A stretch of DNA of 64,000 nucleotides from the NCBI RefSeq assembly GCF_027172205.1, contig NC_070614.1, positions 37,020,001 to 37,084,000 on the forward strand, in the 5' to 3' direction. The notes under the pieces are model-generated. The model was not told the DNA's origin, searched no databases, and saw only the letters and a program-made list of their open reading frames with translations. Positions 46,311 through 58,045 of the stretch are shown here, in pieces (position 1 is the first letter of the stretch; each line of letters starts with the position of its first letter). This DNA is from Podarcis raffonei (taxonomy: Eukaryota > Chordata > Lepidosauria > Squamata > Lacertidae). The position numbers and the translations under genes are program-made.

Positions 46311-46420
46311 TCAGCCTTGCCTGCTGCACATGAACTCAGCCACGATCAGCACCAAGGAAAGCAGCACCAAGCCAGCAACGCCCAGGCGGATGTTGATCTC
46401 CATGGATGTAAAAGTGTTTG
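46311..46420 (-). CDS. Gene 5 terminal exon: Arg-containing transmembrane segment and stop
   Basis: Copy-C counterpart of the gene 2 and gene 4 terminal exons, with a CTGCAG acceptor. It reads ANTFTSMEINIRLGVAGL..., keeps the membrane Arg and ends EFMCSRQG, TGA. The only residue change noticed is Ser to Phe in the stalk. Confidence 0.82.
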
Positions 46421-49400
46421 CTGCAGAGTGAGACAGAGAAGAGTTACTACTCAATTGTTGGTTGTGAAGGCAGGGTGGGGAGGGAGATTACTCCAAGGCT
46501 GTGGCCCTCAGCATACTTTTTTAAAAAATAATAATATTTATTAACATTTTCATTTTCAAAAAACACCATATATTTTTTACATTTCTTTTCATCACCTATA
46601 TTTTGACTCTCTCGAGTCGTCGAGTTCCTCCCATCCCTCCAAACTGACTTTCTAACTTCCAGCCCTCAGCATACTTAGCCCCATTGAGTTCAGGGGGACT
46701 TACTTCTGATTTCTAAGAACATAAGAACAGCCTGCAGGATCTACCTGCCAATGGAAGCAGCCTTCTAATCTACTCCACTTGCCTTTTCCTTCTGACTAGA
46801 ACCAGAGAGATGATACAAAGCATACTAAGTCTGCAAGCAGTGGACCAACTGACTGCTCCACTAATAAGATGGCAGGGATACATGTTGCCTTTCAGTTTTT
46901 ATGAAAATGCAGGAGCATCCAAAAGTGGTCAGTTTGTGATTGGCCACTTGCTGGGTGTTCCGTTCAGAATTACTGGTCCATAATGTTGGCTTGAAATTTC
47001 ATCCACCAATAGATTGGTTGGATGGTCCTGGCTGAAGAGAGCAGAAGGTCAGGTTCAGCACTGCCTGGGGGGGTCAGTTGGGAATGCATTGGCAGATTGT
47101 GAGGACTTGCAATGAGGAACTCAAGAAGAGGACCTGGAGGAACCTGAGCCTGAGTCTGAAGCTACTGGTGGAGATGGTGGCAACAGAGGAAGGTGGAAGG
47201 GCAGGATATTAAGTACCGTATTTTTTGCTCTATAAGACTCACTTTTTCCCTCCTAAAAAGTAAGGGGAAATGTGTGTGCATCTTATGGAGCGAATACAGG
47301 CTGCACAGCTATCCCAGAAGCCAGAACAGCAAGAGAGATTGCTGCTTTCACTGCACAGCGATCCCTCTTGCTGTTCTGGCTTCTGAGATTCAGAATATTT
47401 TTTTTCTTGTTTTCCTCCTCCAAAAACTAGGTGCCTCTTGTGGTCTGGTGCGTCTTATAGAGCGAAAAATACGGTAAATGAAAAAGTTTAGTGGGACTGG
47501 ATATAATCCACATGCTGTGGGTTAGCCACCCTCGATACATCAGAATATCAAAGAGGGATAACGGGGTCCCAAACACAATCTTGTAAATACAATCAAATTC
47601 TTCCCACAATTCCCAGGCCTGTCTCCATCTCCCTCAGGCTTCAAATGTACCTCCTTATTCATTCCTGAACCCACACTTACTTTTTTTAATAACAATTTCA
47701 ACATAACAAAATATCAAAACATATAATATTCATTATTTTCCCCCTTCCCCTCACCTCCCCATTGAACCTGCCCCCCAAGACTTCCCTCAGCTTCTCTCTC
47801 TGATTTCTCAACACATATTATTCTCTGCATACTGTAAAATTGCATAAATCCTTATATTATCTGTCTACTATGTTAACAATCAATAAATGCCAAGGAGTCC
47901 AATTCATTTTGTTGCCTTTTTAAGTAGTTTGTAAAAAGTTCCCATTCTTCTTTAAAGTCACAGTTGTCCTTATCTCACAATTTGTATGTCAGTTTAGCCA
48001 GTTCTGCATAGTTCATCCATTTCTCTTGCCACTGCTCTTTTGTCAGGGCTGAACCCACACATACTTAGCCATTGCCAGTGGAGTCAACTCACCTGGTTAC
48101 TCCATTCTGTGCCATGTGACCATGGTTCCGCCATAGAGGTATTTGGCTTTGGTCGTCACAATTCCCCAAACTCCTGCCATATACACAGAAGGAAGGAAAA
48201 CAAAGTCACAAAGCCAGGCTCCTCACCTGTCACAAGTTCCAACCCCACTGCGTCACTTGGCTCCGACCACTGAAAGGCATGTCCTCTGCGGTGATACTGA
48301 CAGGTATAATTCCCTTCATCCTCCAGCCTGATCATGGAAAGAGAGAACTCAGACGTGTTTCCATCTGATTCTGCCATCTGCCATGCTATCAGGTTGCTGG
48401 ACTTGTGCAAAGAAAAGTTCAGGCCATTCTCTGGTCCGTGACACTCGATGGTGACATTGAAGCCTTCAGCAAGTGGATCCCCAGGTCTCATTCTGATGGA
48501 TGGTTTGGAGAGGCTGGGATCTACGTGTTGGAATAAAAGGGGAGGCAGGGAGTAGCAATGTTTACGGTAACCAAGAAATATCTCCTGCTAATGACCATGT
48601 CAGTCAATTCATCTCCTACTCAGCCAGTCTCATTCTGCTACTATAATACAGGCATATCTCAGAGATACGTTGTGGGTTTGGTTCCAGACCACGGCAATAA
48701 AGCAAATATCACAGTAAAGTCAATCACACATTTATTTGTTTGTTTCCCAAAGCATATAAAAGTTATGTTTACATTATGGTCTAGTCTATTAAATTTGAAA
48801 TAACATTATACTTTTTTAGAAAAAAAACAGCAACAATGTACATACCTTAATTAAAAAAGACTTCATTGCTGAGAAATGCTATCACCTGACTCTTCAATGA
48901 GTTGTAAAAATCCTGGGAATCTCAGGTTTTGCCAGGTAAAAGTGGGTTTCCAATTCACTTTGATACATGCATTTGATATGTTTGGGGCAATGTCAAGTCC
49001 CGTCTCAGAAGCCAAAGTGCTAAGCCAGAATTCTAATGGCCAGGATTTCAGTGGCAGCCATTCATACCTCTTCCCTGCCACTGCCCCCCATTATTCACAG
49101 CAGAATTATATGCAATAAGGAAGCATGAGCACTAGTCAAAAAATTAATGCAGAGAAAGGAAGTATATACATGTTTGCATAATTCAATCAGGTTATAGAGT
49201 TCCATTCATACAAAAGTTTGGCTTTCAAACCAAAATTTTAAAAAAATTCCCCCCATTCTTGCATGCATCACAGTGTGGTTTATCTCCATTCCATTTTTGG
49301 TAGACGTTTGCCACCTGATGGTCAGAAGGTAGAATTGAAGCCTGTCCCATCTCAAGACTTTCAGGGGCTTATGGGCAGCTCTGGGAACCACTGCAAATAA

Positions 49401-51267
49401 ACTGAATGTGTGCAGTATTTAGAAGGTTCCTCCGTAGCCTGTAATTCTAGTTTTTCAGAACCTCAAGCTGCTCCAAACCAGGATTTATTTTCACAGGGTG
49501 GACAGGCTCTCACTAAAAAAATCTTGAAAGGCCTAATCCTATGCTTCAGTTTCAACCAGAGTTGCTTAAATGAAACAAGCCTTTGTTTGCTGTGATTCTT
49601 CTTCATATTCCTATGTCCATGACCAGATGGACCACAGCTTGCTGGGAAATGATTTGCAGGGAGAAGGTGCCAGGTTCAGTCCTCAGCATCACCACATAGG
49701 ATTGGGAAATACCCCCAGTCTGAAACCCAGGAGAGGTCAGTGTGTAGGCAGCCTGTGTCTACATATCCTGCTAAATTCAGCAGCAAATAATGTGTTTCAG
49801 CCTGGAATGCACCATTTGAGAAGATTGCTAATGACACTCCAATGCTGGCATAGCATGGGAAAGAGCCTCTTTTAAAAACACCTTGTATGTTTTAGCTAAT
49901 GCAGCTTCTCCCTTTGATATACAGCTGCAGGGAATACAAAATTCATGTTAGTACCATTATTTTTTGGGGTGTGGGCTGGTAAAGCACACAAACAGCCTTA
50001 CCTCTTATGTAGATATATATGCTGTTGCTGAAATTTGAGCACAGTTCACAGAAGGTTGACTTGAAACAATATGTACACCGGTAGATTCCTCCGTGGAATA
50101 GTGTGGCGTTGGCAATAGCAAATATGACCCGTTTTTGCTGGTCTTCCTCCATTACAACATGAAACAAAGATGAACCCACTTTTTTGTAGAGTTGGAACTC
50201 TACATCTTGGTAGCCTTGACTGTTACAGTGGATCGTGACATTTCCGCCCAACTTGACGATATTACTGGGGCTCACTGAGATGGAAGGCTTGGGAAAATGC
50301 AGAGCTGGGTGAGAAAGAGAAGAGAACTCTTGAAGAATGGGAAAGGTTGTGGAATGAAAGGATAAAATTTACAGCCTGTAATGCTTTGAAAGAGAATATG
50401 ATGAAAATGATGTATAGATGGTATATTACACCAGTGAAATTAGCTAAAATGTATAAGACAAATAATAAATGTTGGAAATGTAAAGAAAAAGAAGGAACAT
50501 TTTATCATATGTGGTGGGAATGTAAAAAAGTAAAGAACTTATGGGAAATGATATATAATGAGATGAAAAAGATGTTGAAATATACATTTTTTAAAAAACC
50601 AGAAGCATTTTTACTTGGTATTATAGGTCAGGACATTAATAGGCAAGATGTTAAATTGTTTTTAATATGCAACAACTGCGGCAAGAGCATTGTTAGCCCA
50701 GAAATAGAAACAAGAAGAAATTCCGATGAAAGAAGAATGGCAGATGAAATTAATGGACTACGCAGAATTGGACAAAATGACAGGAAGGATTCAAAACCTG
50801 CGGGACCAGAGATTTACAGAAGATTGGAAGAAATATATGCATTAGTTGAAGAACAACTGTAATCAACAAATTACGCTAGTAGGACTACAAGAAGTTTTGT
50901 AAGGAGAAATATACGAAGTGTTACAAAGTAGAAAAAGATAGAGATATTGGTTATGAGTTTGAAATGTAATAGGGAATATAAGAAATGCATACTGAGAGAT
51001 TAGATTGGAAAATTTTCAGACAGGATTGATGGAAGTCAAAAATTTGAATAAGATGTAAAGGTATGTTTAATTACTGTTGAAAATGATATGTTAAAAAAAC
51101 AGATAAAAAAGTATATATATATAAAAGAGAGAAAGAGAAGAGAACTGAGATTTGGAAGGTGGGGAATCTGTCACAGGTTCCCCATCCTGGTTTAACGTAT
51201 CGCTGGAGAAGGAGGTAGAGCGAAAGAGGAAGGACCCTTCCACTCCTGATGGTACCCCTTGGGAGAA

Positions 51268-51309
<42 letters not shown>

Positions 51310-54300
51310 TGTACATATATATGAGAATGCTAGAATTTGTGGGCTTCCCATGAAGCTGAATGGTGGGAGATTCAGCACAGGTAAAAGAAAGGACTTCTTC
51401 ACACAGTGCATAATCAAACCGTGGAACTCACGGAACCCACATGAGGCAGTGATGGTCTCCCACTAGGACAGCTTCAAAAGAAGAGTGGACAGATTCATGG
51501 AAGATAAGACTATGGCTATGCTCTGCCTTCGTGGTCTGGGGCAGATGCTCCAAATCACAGGAGAGGAGAGGGCTCTGCATGTGGGTTGCCCATTAAGACA
51601 TCTGTTTGGCCACTGTGAGAACAAGTAGCTGAACTAACTAGATGGCCCACTGACCTGATCCAGCAGGACTCTTCTTTAGTTCTTATGCTTTTTAGAAGAA
51701 TGTGTATAAACTGCCATTGAAAGAAAATCAAGGTGGTGTACAGTAAAATCATTCAGAAACACCATAAAACTTTCAAATCTTAAAGTTATAAAAGCATAAA
51801 ATCCAGAACAAATGACCAACACTGAGTCAACTTAAGGTAAAGCTAAAGGGACCCCTGATCATTAGGTCCAGTCATGACCGACTCTGGGGTTGCGGCACTC
51901 ATCTCGCTTTATTGGCCAAGGGAGCCGGCGTACAGCTTCCGGGTCATGTGGCCAGCATGACTAAGCCGCTTCTGGCAAACCAGAGCAGTGCATGGAAACA
52001 CCATTTACCTTCTCGCCAGAGCAGTACCTATTTATCTACTTCCACTTTGACGTGCTTTCGAACTGCTAGGTTGGCAGGAGCTGGGACCGAGCAAGGGGAA
52101 CTCACCCCGTCGCGGATTCAAACCACTGATCAGTTCAGAAACACCATAAAACTTTCAAATCTTAAAGTTATAAAAGCATAAAATCCAGAACAAATGACCA
52201 ACACTGAGTCAACTTAGTTCTCTAAAAAGTTTGGTGAAACAAATGTGTTTTCAGCAGACTGAAATCTATCGAGATTATAGGTGCCTATCTGACATCAGTA
52301 GGAATAGTGTTCCAAATTACTGGTGCCAGTACACTAAAAAGCCTTGGTTTGCATAAATTAGAAACTATACTGCATTTTCTATAGGCCATGGCATCTTTTG
52401 TCTTGGCACAGTGCACAGTTGCATAAGGACCCAGGAAGGAGACACAGACAGACTCTCTTCCCCTCTCCTTCAGCCTCCACTGCTGGGCTGCTGCAATAGT
52501 ACTGCTGCCACATGGTAAGGCTTCAAAGGGAAGGATGACAGGATATTTGTGAGCTCAGAAAGGCTGATAGGGAGGATGAGAGGGAAGACAGGAATTCTTC
52601 CCTGGCTTAGATTTTAGTCTGAGCCAGAGAAGAACTTAGGTTTCATAAATTCTCCTCTGTTTTTATTTTCCCTCCAAAGCTCATTTCCAGACTCAAGTTT
52701 AGAAAACTTCATGTACATCTCTAAATTTGACTCAGCCAGCTCTCACCTCTTATCTTGATCTTTACTCTGTCACTTAAAGGTGAGCAGCTGTCGCCAGAGA
52801 AAGAGTTGAAGCAATATCGGCACCGGTAGTTCCCACCATCTGATAGTTTGACACTGGCAAAGAAAAATGCAACCTCATTCCACTCTGACTTCTTGACTAC
52901 TGAAGCATGCAAAGACGAATCCAGTTCTCTGAACAGAACAAATGTTGCTTGTGCGTAGTCTTCCCTGCGCACCTTGCAGCGGATGGTAGCATTGCCTCCC
53001 AGGGGGACAATTTTACTGGGGACCACTGAGATGGAAGGCTTGGGATAAGATTGTCCTGGGCAAAAAAAGAGAGCAAGAGATTTACAAAAGTCATCCTAGG
53101 GGATTTTAACATCCATGCCGACACGACCTTACAAGGGGCCGCTCAGGACTTCGTGGAAAGCATGGCCTCCATGGGGCTGTCCCTGAATAAGTCTGGCCCA
53201 ACCCATAGCTGCGGACATGCCTTGGACCTGGTGTTTACCTCTATGGATGTTGGTGATCTGACACTAAGTAAAAGTGAAACGAAAGAAGTGCCATGGTCAG
53301 ATCACTTCCTGGTGCAACTGGACTTCTCTGCGACCCATCCCCTCTGCAGGGAGGTGGGACCAATTCGGATGGTCCGCCCCCGCCACTTAATGGATCCAAA
53401 TGGTTTCCAGAGAGTGGTAGGGGATGCTTTATCCCATGTTGATGGCCTTTCAGCTGATTCCCTGGTGGCCCGCTGGAATGTGGAGTTAACCAGGGCTATT
53501 GACTGTTTGGCTCCAAAGCGCCCTCTCCGATTGCATGGAGCCCGGACAGCCCCGTGGTTTTCCACGAATCTGAGGGCAATGAAACAATCGTTGAGACGGC
53601 TAGAGCGCCGGTGGCGGATAACTCATTCCGAATCTGACCGGACACAGGTTAGAGCTCAACGTCGAGCCTACCAAGTGGCGATAGCGACGGCGAAGAAGAA
53701 TTTTTTCGCCGCCTCTATTGCATCTGCAGAAAACAGCAGCAGGAGACTTTTTCAGGTGGTTCACAATTTAGCGGAACCACCTGCAACATCGGGGCCCAGT
53801 ACGGGCCACGTGTTCTCCTGCAATGATTTTGCAAAGTTTTTTGCAGATAAAACCGCTCAGATTCGGGAAGAAGTAGACTCCACCGTGGGAGCAGGGCCGG
53901 GGCGGGAGAGTGCTAGAGTTCTGTCTAGTCAAGTTGAGTGGGATCAATTCCAATCTGTTACCTCCGAGGATGTGGACAGGCTGCTTGGACGAGTGAAACC
54001 AACCACCTGTCTCCTGGATCCTTGCCCATCCTGGCTTATAAAAGCTAGCCGGGAAGGACTGGGCGATGGGCTTCGTGGGGTGGTGAATGCTTCCCTCCAT
54101 GAGGGAGCCTTCCCAGACCCGCTGAAAGAGGCGGTTATTAAACCGCTTCTTAAAAAACCATCTTTAGATGCGGCCACGATGGCCAACTATCGCCCAGTCT
54201 CAAATCTTCCATTCTTGGGCAAGGTGATTGAGCGAGCGGTTGCCGAACAACTCCAGGCACGCCTGGAAGAAGCGGACCATTTGGATCCCTTCCAGTCGGG

Positions 54301-56509
54301 ATTCAGGCCTCATCATGGGACTGAAACTGCCTTGGTCGCACTGGTTGATGATCTCCGGCGGGCTAGAGACAAAGGTGAGAGCTGTTTCCTAGTTCTGCTG
54401 GATCTCTCAGCGGCGTTTGATACCATCGACCATAACATCCTTCTGCACCGTCTTGAGGGGCTGGGAGCTGGGGGCACTGTCATACAGTGGTTCCGCTCCT
54501 TCCTCCTGGGCCGTGTTCAGAAAGTGGTGGTGGGGAATGAGTGTTCAGACCCCTGGGCTCTCACTTGTGGGGTGCCTCAGGGTTCTGTCCTCTCCCCCAT
54601 GCTTTTCAACATTTACATGCAGCCGCTGGGAGAGATCATCAGGAGGTTTGGGCTGGGTGTTCATCAGTATGCGGATGATACCCAGCTCTACCTCTCTTTT
54701 AAATCAGAACCAGTGAGGGCGGTGAAGGTCCTGTGTGAGTGTCTGGAGGCGGTTGGAGGATGGATGGCGGCTAACAGATTGAGGTTGAATCCTGACAAGA
54801 CAGAAGTACTGTTTTTGGGGGACAGGAGGCGGGCAGGTGTGGAGGATTCCCTGGTCCTGAATGGGGTAACTGTGCCCCTGAAGGACCAGGTGCGCAGCCT
54901 GGGAGTCATTTTGGACTCACAGCTGTCCATGGAGGCACAGGTCAAATCTGTGTCCAGGGCAGCTGTTTACCAGCTCCATTTGGTACGTAGGCTGAGACCC
55001 TATCTGCCTGCGGACTGTCTCGCCATAGTGGTGCATGCTCTGGTTATCTCCCGCTTGGATTACTGCAATGCGCTCTACGTGGGGCTACCTTTGAAGGTGA
55101 CTCGGAAACTACAACTAATCCAGAATGCAGCAGCTAGACTGGTGACTGGGGGCGGCCGCCGAGACCATATAACACCGGTCTTGAAAGACCTACATTGGCT
55201 CCCAGTACGTTTCCGAGCACAATTCAAAGTGTTGGTGCTGACCTTTAAAGCCCTAAATGGCCTCGGTCCAGTATACCTGAAGGAGCGTCTCCACCCCCAT
55301 CATTCTGCCCGGACGCTGAGGTCCAGCGCCGAGGGCCTTCTGGCGGTTCCCTCATTGCGAGAAGCAAAGCTACAGGGAACCAGGCAGAGGGCTTTCTCGG
55401 TAGTGGCGCCCGCCCTGTGGAACGCCCTTCCAGCAGATGTCAAAGAGATAAACAACTACCTGACATTCAGAAGACATCTTCAGGGAAGTTTTTAACGTGT
55501 GATATTTTACTGTATTTTTGGTTTTTATGGAAGCCGCCCAGAGTGGCTGGGGAGGCCCAGCCAGATGGGCGGGGTATAAATAATAAATTATTATTATTAT
55601 TATATTAAAAGATCAGTAACAGCAGCAACCTCCCACAACAACAACAACAAAAACCCAACGACACTCCAACCCAAGAGTCTTTTCAACACCTTCAGTTTTT
55701 GTAGCGAGAGTCAGGGGGAAAGGCCTGCAAGGCAGGGAACAATTATTCCAGGAATCACAGCCAAGATGGCCTCCTCATTAATTCTTCAAGAAAATTCATC
55801 AGCATAACTGGGTTGGAGAAATGCCTTGCAAAATCCAGAGAAGTGCGAATTTCAAAGAATGACTGTGTTTTGGTTCAGTCATGATTTGAAGAAATGTGAA
55901 TTATTAGACAGATTTAACGCAGTTGACCAAGTTTTCCCCCATCCCTATACCCTGCCTAATCTGTAGGTTCTTTCAGATGAGGCCTTGGGATCTGGGTTGC
56001 CCAATATCCACAATCCACACAGGGGTGGTGCCAATTTTGGTGCATTTTGCTGCTAGTCCAATTAGACTAGTAAAATTGATATGAGTGGCACAGCAATAGT
56101 GGTAAAACACAAAGGTTGCCAACTGACCAGGAAGTGGGAGAGAAACAGCACTGAGACCTTTAACATAGTGGTGTGGTCTCTGAAGAGTGTATAGAGCAAG
56201 GAAGGTTGGTAGATCTTAACTTCTCATGCACGTGTAAGAAAAAAATAGATTTGGTTAGGAAAACGCATGTCATTTAGCTTCTATTCACATCATTCTGATT
56301 ACGAGACATATTAACGTTCTTTTGTCTTGGACATAGCTCACCTTTCAATGTCTTCCCAGTCAGCCACCATCCTGGAAAAACAGATGATTCCATTAGTGGA
56401 AAGATAACTGAGCAACAGAAACGAGCATCCCGTTCTCTGGTCCTTCCAGCCTCCTATTTCCCCCTCTACAATACCAACCCAAAAAGATGATGGAGAAAGA
56501 AAACTTCAT
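46311..56509 (-). CDS. Gene 5: three-Ig activating LRC-type receptor next to TTYH1
   Basis: Exons in coding order: 56479-56509 (MKFSFSIIFLG), 56342-56371 (30 bp, WWLTGKTLKG), Ig1 52747-53055, Ig2 50002-50304, Ig3 48227-48520, transmembrane/tail 46311-46420. Total 1077 nt, 358 residues in one frame. Ig1 and Ig2 have the extra-cysteine ends (CRYCFNSFSGDSCS; CTYCFKSTFCELCS); Ig3 is of WSEPSD type, ending LELVTG. The terminal exon is the Arg-containing activating type (NTFTSMEINIRLG...). The ectodomain is clearly diverged from genes 1, 3 and 4. Introns carry an L2-clade LINE about 25-30 bp upstream of the Ig1 acceptor, an L1 piece at a similar distance from the Ig2 acceptor, a Tigger1-like fragment and SINEs. 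The gene is head-to-head with TTYH1, as LAIR1 is in human. Intact frame and splice sites argue for function; the crowded acceptors leave some doubt. Confidence 0.78.
46519..46661 (-). mobile_element. Short retro-insertion specific to copy C
   Basis: 143 bp with a T-rich left end, flanked by a 15-bp duplication gccctcagcatactt (46504-46518 and 46662-46676). Copies A and B have the uninterrupted target. Likely the 3' tip of an L1-type element. It lies just upstream of the gene 5 terminal exon. Confidence 0.7.
47216..47474. mobile_element. MITE with CCGTATTTTT-type inverted repeats
   Basis: Ends CCGTATTTTTTGCTCTATAA and TTATAGAGCGAAAAATACGG are near-perfect inverted repeats, with TA on both sides. 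Non-coding. Confidence 0.75.
47677..48049 (-). mobile_element. 5'-truncated L1 insertion in gene 5 intron
   Basis: Flanked by tgaacccacac at 47666-47676 and 48050-48060. A T-run at the left end marks the poly(A) tail of a minus-strand insertion. The body resembles the 3' part of L1 (compare 17670-18467). Confidence 0.65.
48649..48915 (+). mobile_element. Tigger1-like (pogo) DNA transposon, 5' terminal fragment
   Basis: Begins CAGGCATATCTCAGAGATA after a TA target. It continues with ggtttggttccagaccac, ggcaataaagcaaatatcac, atataaaagttatgtttac and acaatgtacataccttaa. Each of these, and their order, closely follows the mammalian Tigger1 5' end as I remember it. No matching 3' end was seen. It lies in the gene 5 intron between Ig3 and Ig2. 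Confidence 0.75.
50331..51115 (+). mobile_element. L1 3' fragment in gene 5 intron
   Basis: Plus-strand piece of an L1 ORF2 C-terminus (FTACNALKENMMKMMYRWYI, CWKCKEKEGTFYHMWWECKK) with 3' UTR-like A-rich sequence. It resembles the C-terminus of the 39-46 kb L1 but is more diverged. It begins about 27 bp upstream of the gene 5 Ig2 splice acceptor. Confidence 0.8.
51270..51307. repeat. (CA)n microsatellite in gene 5 intron
   Basis: About 19 CA units between Ig2 and Ig1 of gene 5. Confidence 0.9.
51345..51695 (+). mobile_element. CR1 LINE 3' end in gene 5 intron
   Basis: Contains ttggccactgtgagaacaag, gatggcccactgacctgatc and cagcaggactcttctt, the usual 3' terminus of reptile CR1 elements. Non-coding. 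Confidence 0.65.
51836..52133 (-). mobile_element. tRNA-headed squamate SINE with 83-bp flanking duplication
   Basis: Same family as 10702-11057, with the tRNA-like head at the right end. It is flanked by an exact 83-bp direct repeat, 51753-51835 and 52134-52216, in the gene 5 intron between Ig2 and Ig1. The head appears shortened beyond the B-box region. Confidence 0.75.
53080..55606 (+). mobile_element. L2-clade LINE, 5'-truncated, long open frame
   Basis: Encodes about 800 residues in one frame to 55495. The frame enters within the endonuclease (VILGDFNIHAD, then SDHFLVQLDF) and continues through reverse transcriptase motifs (NYRPVSNLPFLGKVIE, LLDLSAAFDTIDHNILL, GVPQGSVLSPMLFNIY, HQYADDTQLY) to a C-terminal region. 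The 3' end has the tail gcccagccagatgggcgggg, then TATAAATAATAAATTATTATT. The start lies only about 25-30 bp from the gene 5 Ig1 acceptor. Shorter copies of the family lie at 12560-12807, 15163-15290 and 57666-58045. Confidence 0.85.
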
Positions 56510-57074
56510 GGTGAGGGCTCTGCTGCTGGTAGATTGTCCTATTTTGCCTCAGCGCCTTCCATCAACTGACTGAAGATGCAGGGAATGACTGCATCTTCTA
56601 AAGCCCAGCAACCCTCTGTAATATCCTTCTTCCCTTACCGGTACAATTTCTCTGTGACCGATAGCATGGTCATCACCTCTACGCCACCTAAAAAACCACC
56701 CACCCCCCGGTAGCTGTGCAGTCACATAATGCAAAAGATAAAAAGGAAGCAAAGGTCTCTCCAGACCAAACCCTCATTTGTGGCCCATCCTTGATACAGA
56801 GCCTAGTTCACTGTTTTGCCTCAAGAGGAACTCCTTTCGACATGTCTCACATCTCCTTTATTACCTACCTTTTGAGGAAATGGTGCACAAAAGTGTTGGA
56901 GCCTGTGCCTCCTTCCTCTCCCCACCTGCCTCCACTAAAACGACTTAGCACTTAGTTGCTTCTATGGGTGCAAATGCTGTGCCAAGAGACACCCAGGGCT
57001 GTGCCCTTTGCCTCCTATGAAACCCTCACTCACTTATGGTCTTCACCCTTCCTACACAGTGTTTAATGTCTATA

Positions 57075-57322
57075 CAGTGGTACCTCAAGTTACATACGCT
57101 TCAGATTACAGATGCTTCAGGTTACAGACTCTGCTAACCCAGAAATATTACCTCGGGTTAAGAACTTTGCTTCAGGATGAGAACAGAAATCGTGCAGCAG
57201 CAGCACAGCAGCAGCAGGAGGCCCCATTAGCTAAAGTGGTGCTTCAGGTTAAGAACAGTTTCAGGTTAAGAACAGACCTCCAGAATGAATTACCGGTAAG
57301 TTCTTAACCCAAGGTACCACTG
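57075..57322. mobile_element. Tigger-type MITE
   Basis: Starts CAGTGGTACCTCAAGTTAC and ends TTAACCCAAGGTACCACTG with TA flanks. Related to 8942-9183. Between gene 5 and TTYH1. Confidence 0.8.
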
Positions 57323-57467
57323 TAATGAGAAGTGCTGGACCTTAAGTCATGGTGGGGCTTAACCTCGCTCCCAAAGCCTTAAAGTCTCTTCTCCTTAGAA
57401 GGCTTAGGCCTAACTCTATCAGGCAAATACATACTCCTCCTCCATTGCTTCACATATTCCAGGTGTG

Positions 57468-57590
57468 GGGAGACCTTGGACCCTCCAAGTGTCACTGAAC
57501 TACACTTCCCATCATCCCCAACCATTGTTGTGCATCCCCTGCCATTGGCCATGCTTGCTGAGGCTGATGGGATTTGTACTTCAGCAGTAA
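57468..57590. mobile_element. Palindromic MITE-like repeat, decayed
   Basis: Shows ctacacttcccatcatcccc, gccattggccatgcttgctg and tgatgggatttgtacttcag, matching the family at 62512-62645. Confidence 0.4.
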
Positions 57591-57598
57591 AGGCTCAG

Positions 57599-57599
57599 T

Positions 57600-57664
<65 letters not shown>

Positions 57665-58045
57665 CTTATTATTTATACCCTGCCCATCTGGCTGGGTTTC
57701 CCCAGCCACTCTGGGTGGCTTCCAACAAAATATTAAAATACAGTGGTCTGTTAAACATTAAACGCTTCCCTAAACAGGGCTGCCTTCAGATGTCTTCTAA
57801 AAGTCTGGTAGTTGTTCTTCTCTCTGACATCTGGTGGGAGGGCATTCCACAGGGCAGGTGCCACTACCGAGAAGGCCCTCTGCCTGGTTCCCTGTAACTT
57901 GGCTTCTCGCAGTGAGGGAACCGCCAGAAGGCCCTCGGAGCTGGACCTCAGTGTCCGGGCAGAACGATGGGGGTGGAGACGCTCCCTCAGGTATACTGGA
58001 CCGAGGCCGTTTAGGGCTTTAAAGGTCAGCACCAACACTTTGAGT
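57599..58045 (-). mobile_element. L2-clade LINE 3' end with (AAC)n tail on plus strand
   Basis: An (aac)n run at 57599-57665, then a reversed L2 3' part. On the minus strand it reads FKALNGLGPVYLRERLHP and RQRAFSVVAPALWNALPP, the same family as the 53-55.6 kb element. Confidence 0.75.

Larger units (their letters stand above)
31764..47085. repeat. Tandem segmental duplication, copy C (older, with insertions)
   Basis: Matches copy B with several percent divergence over 31764-37917, 39120-39427 and 45986-47085. It carries the gene 4 ectodomain and the gene 5 terminal exon. Copy-specific events include a solo LTR (36880-37239), replaced sequence with SINEs (37918-39120), a full-length L1 (39428-45968), a 143-bp retro-insert (46519-46661) and a SINE piece near 32515-32725. 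It lacks the hAT element found in A and B. Confidence 0.87.

Noticed and set aside
57751-58038. 95-residue minus-strand frame as a small gene
   Set aside because: Matches the C-terminal region of the L2-clade LINE at 53-55.6 kb; it is a LINE 3' fragment.
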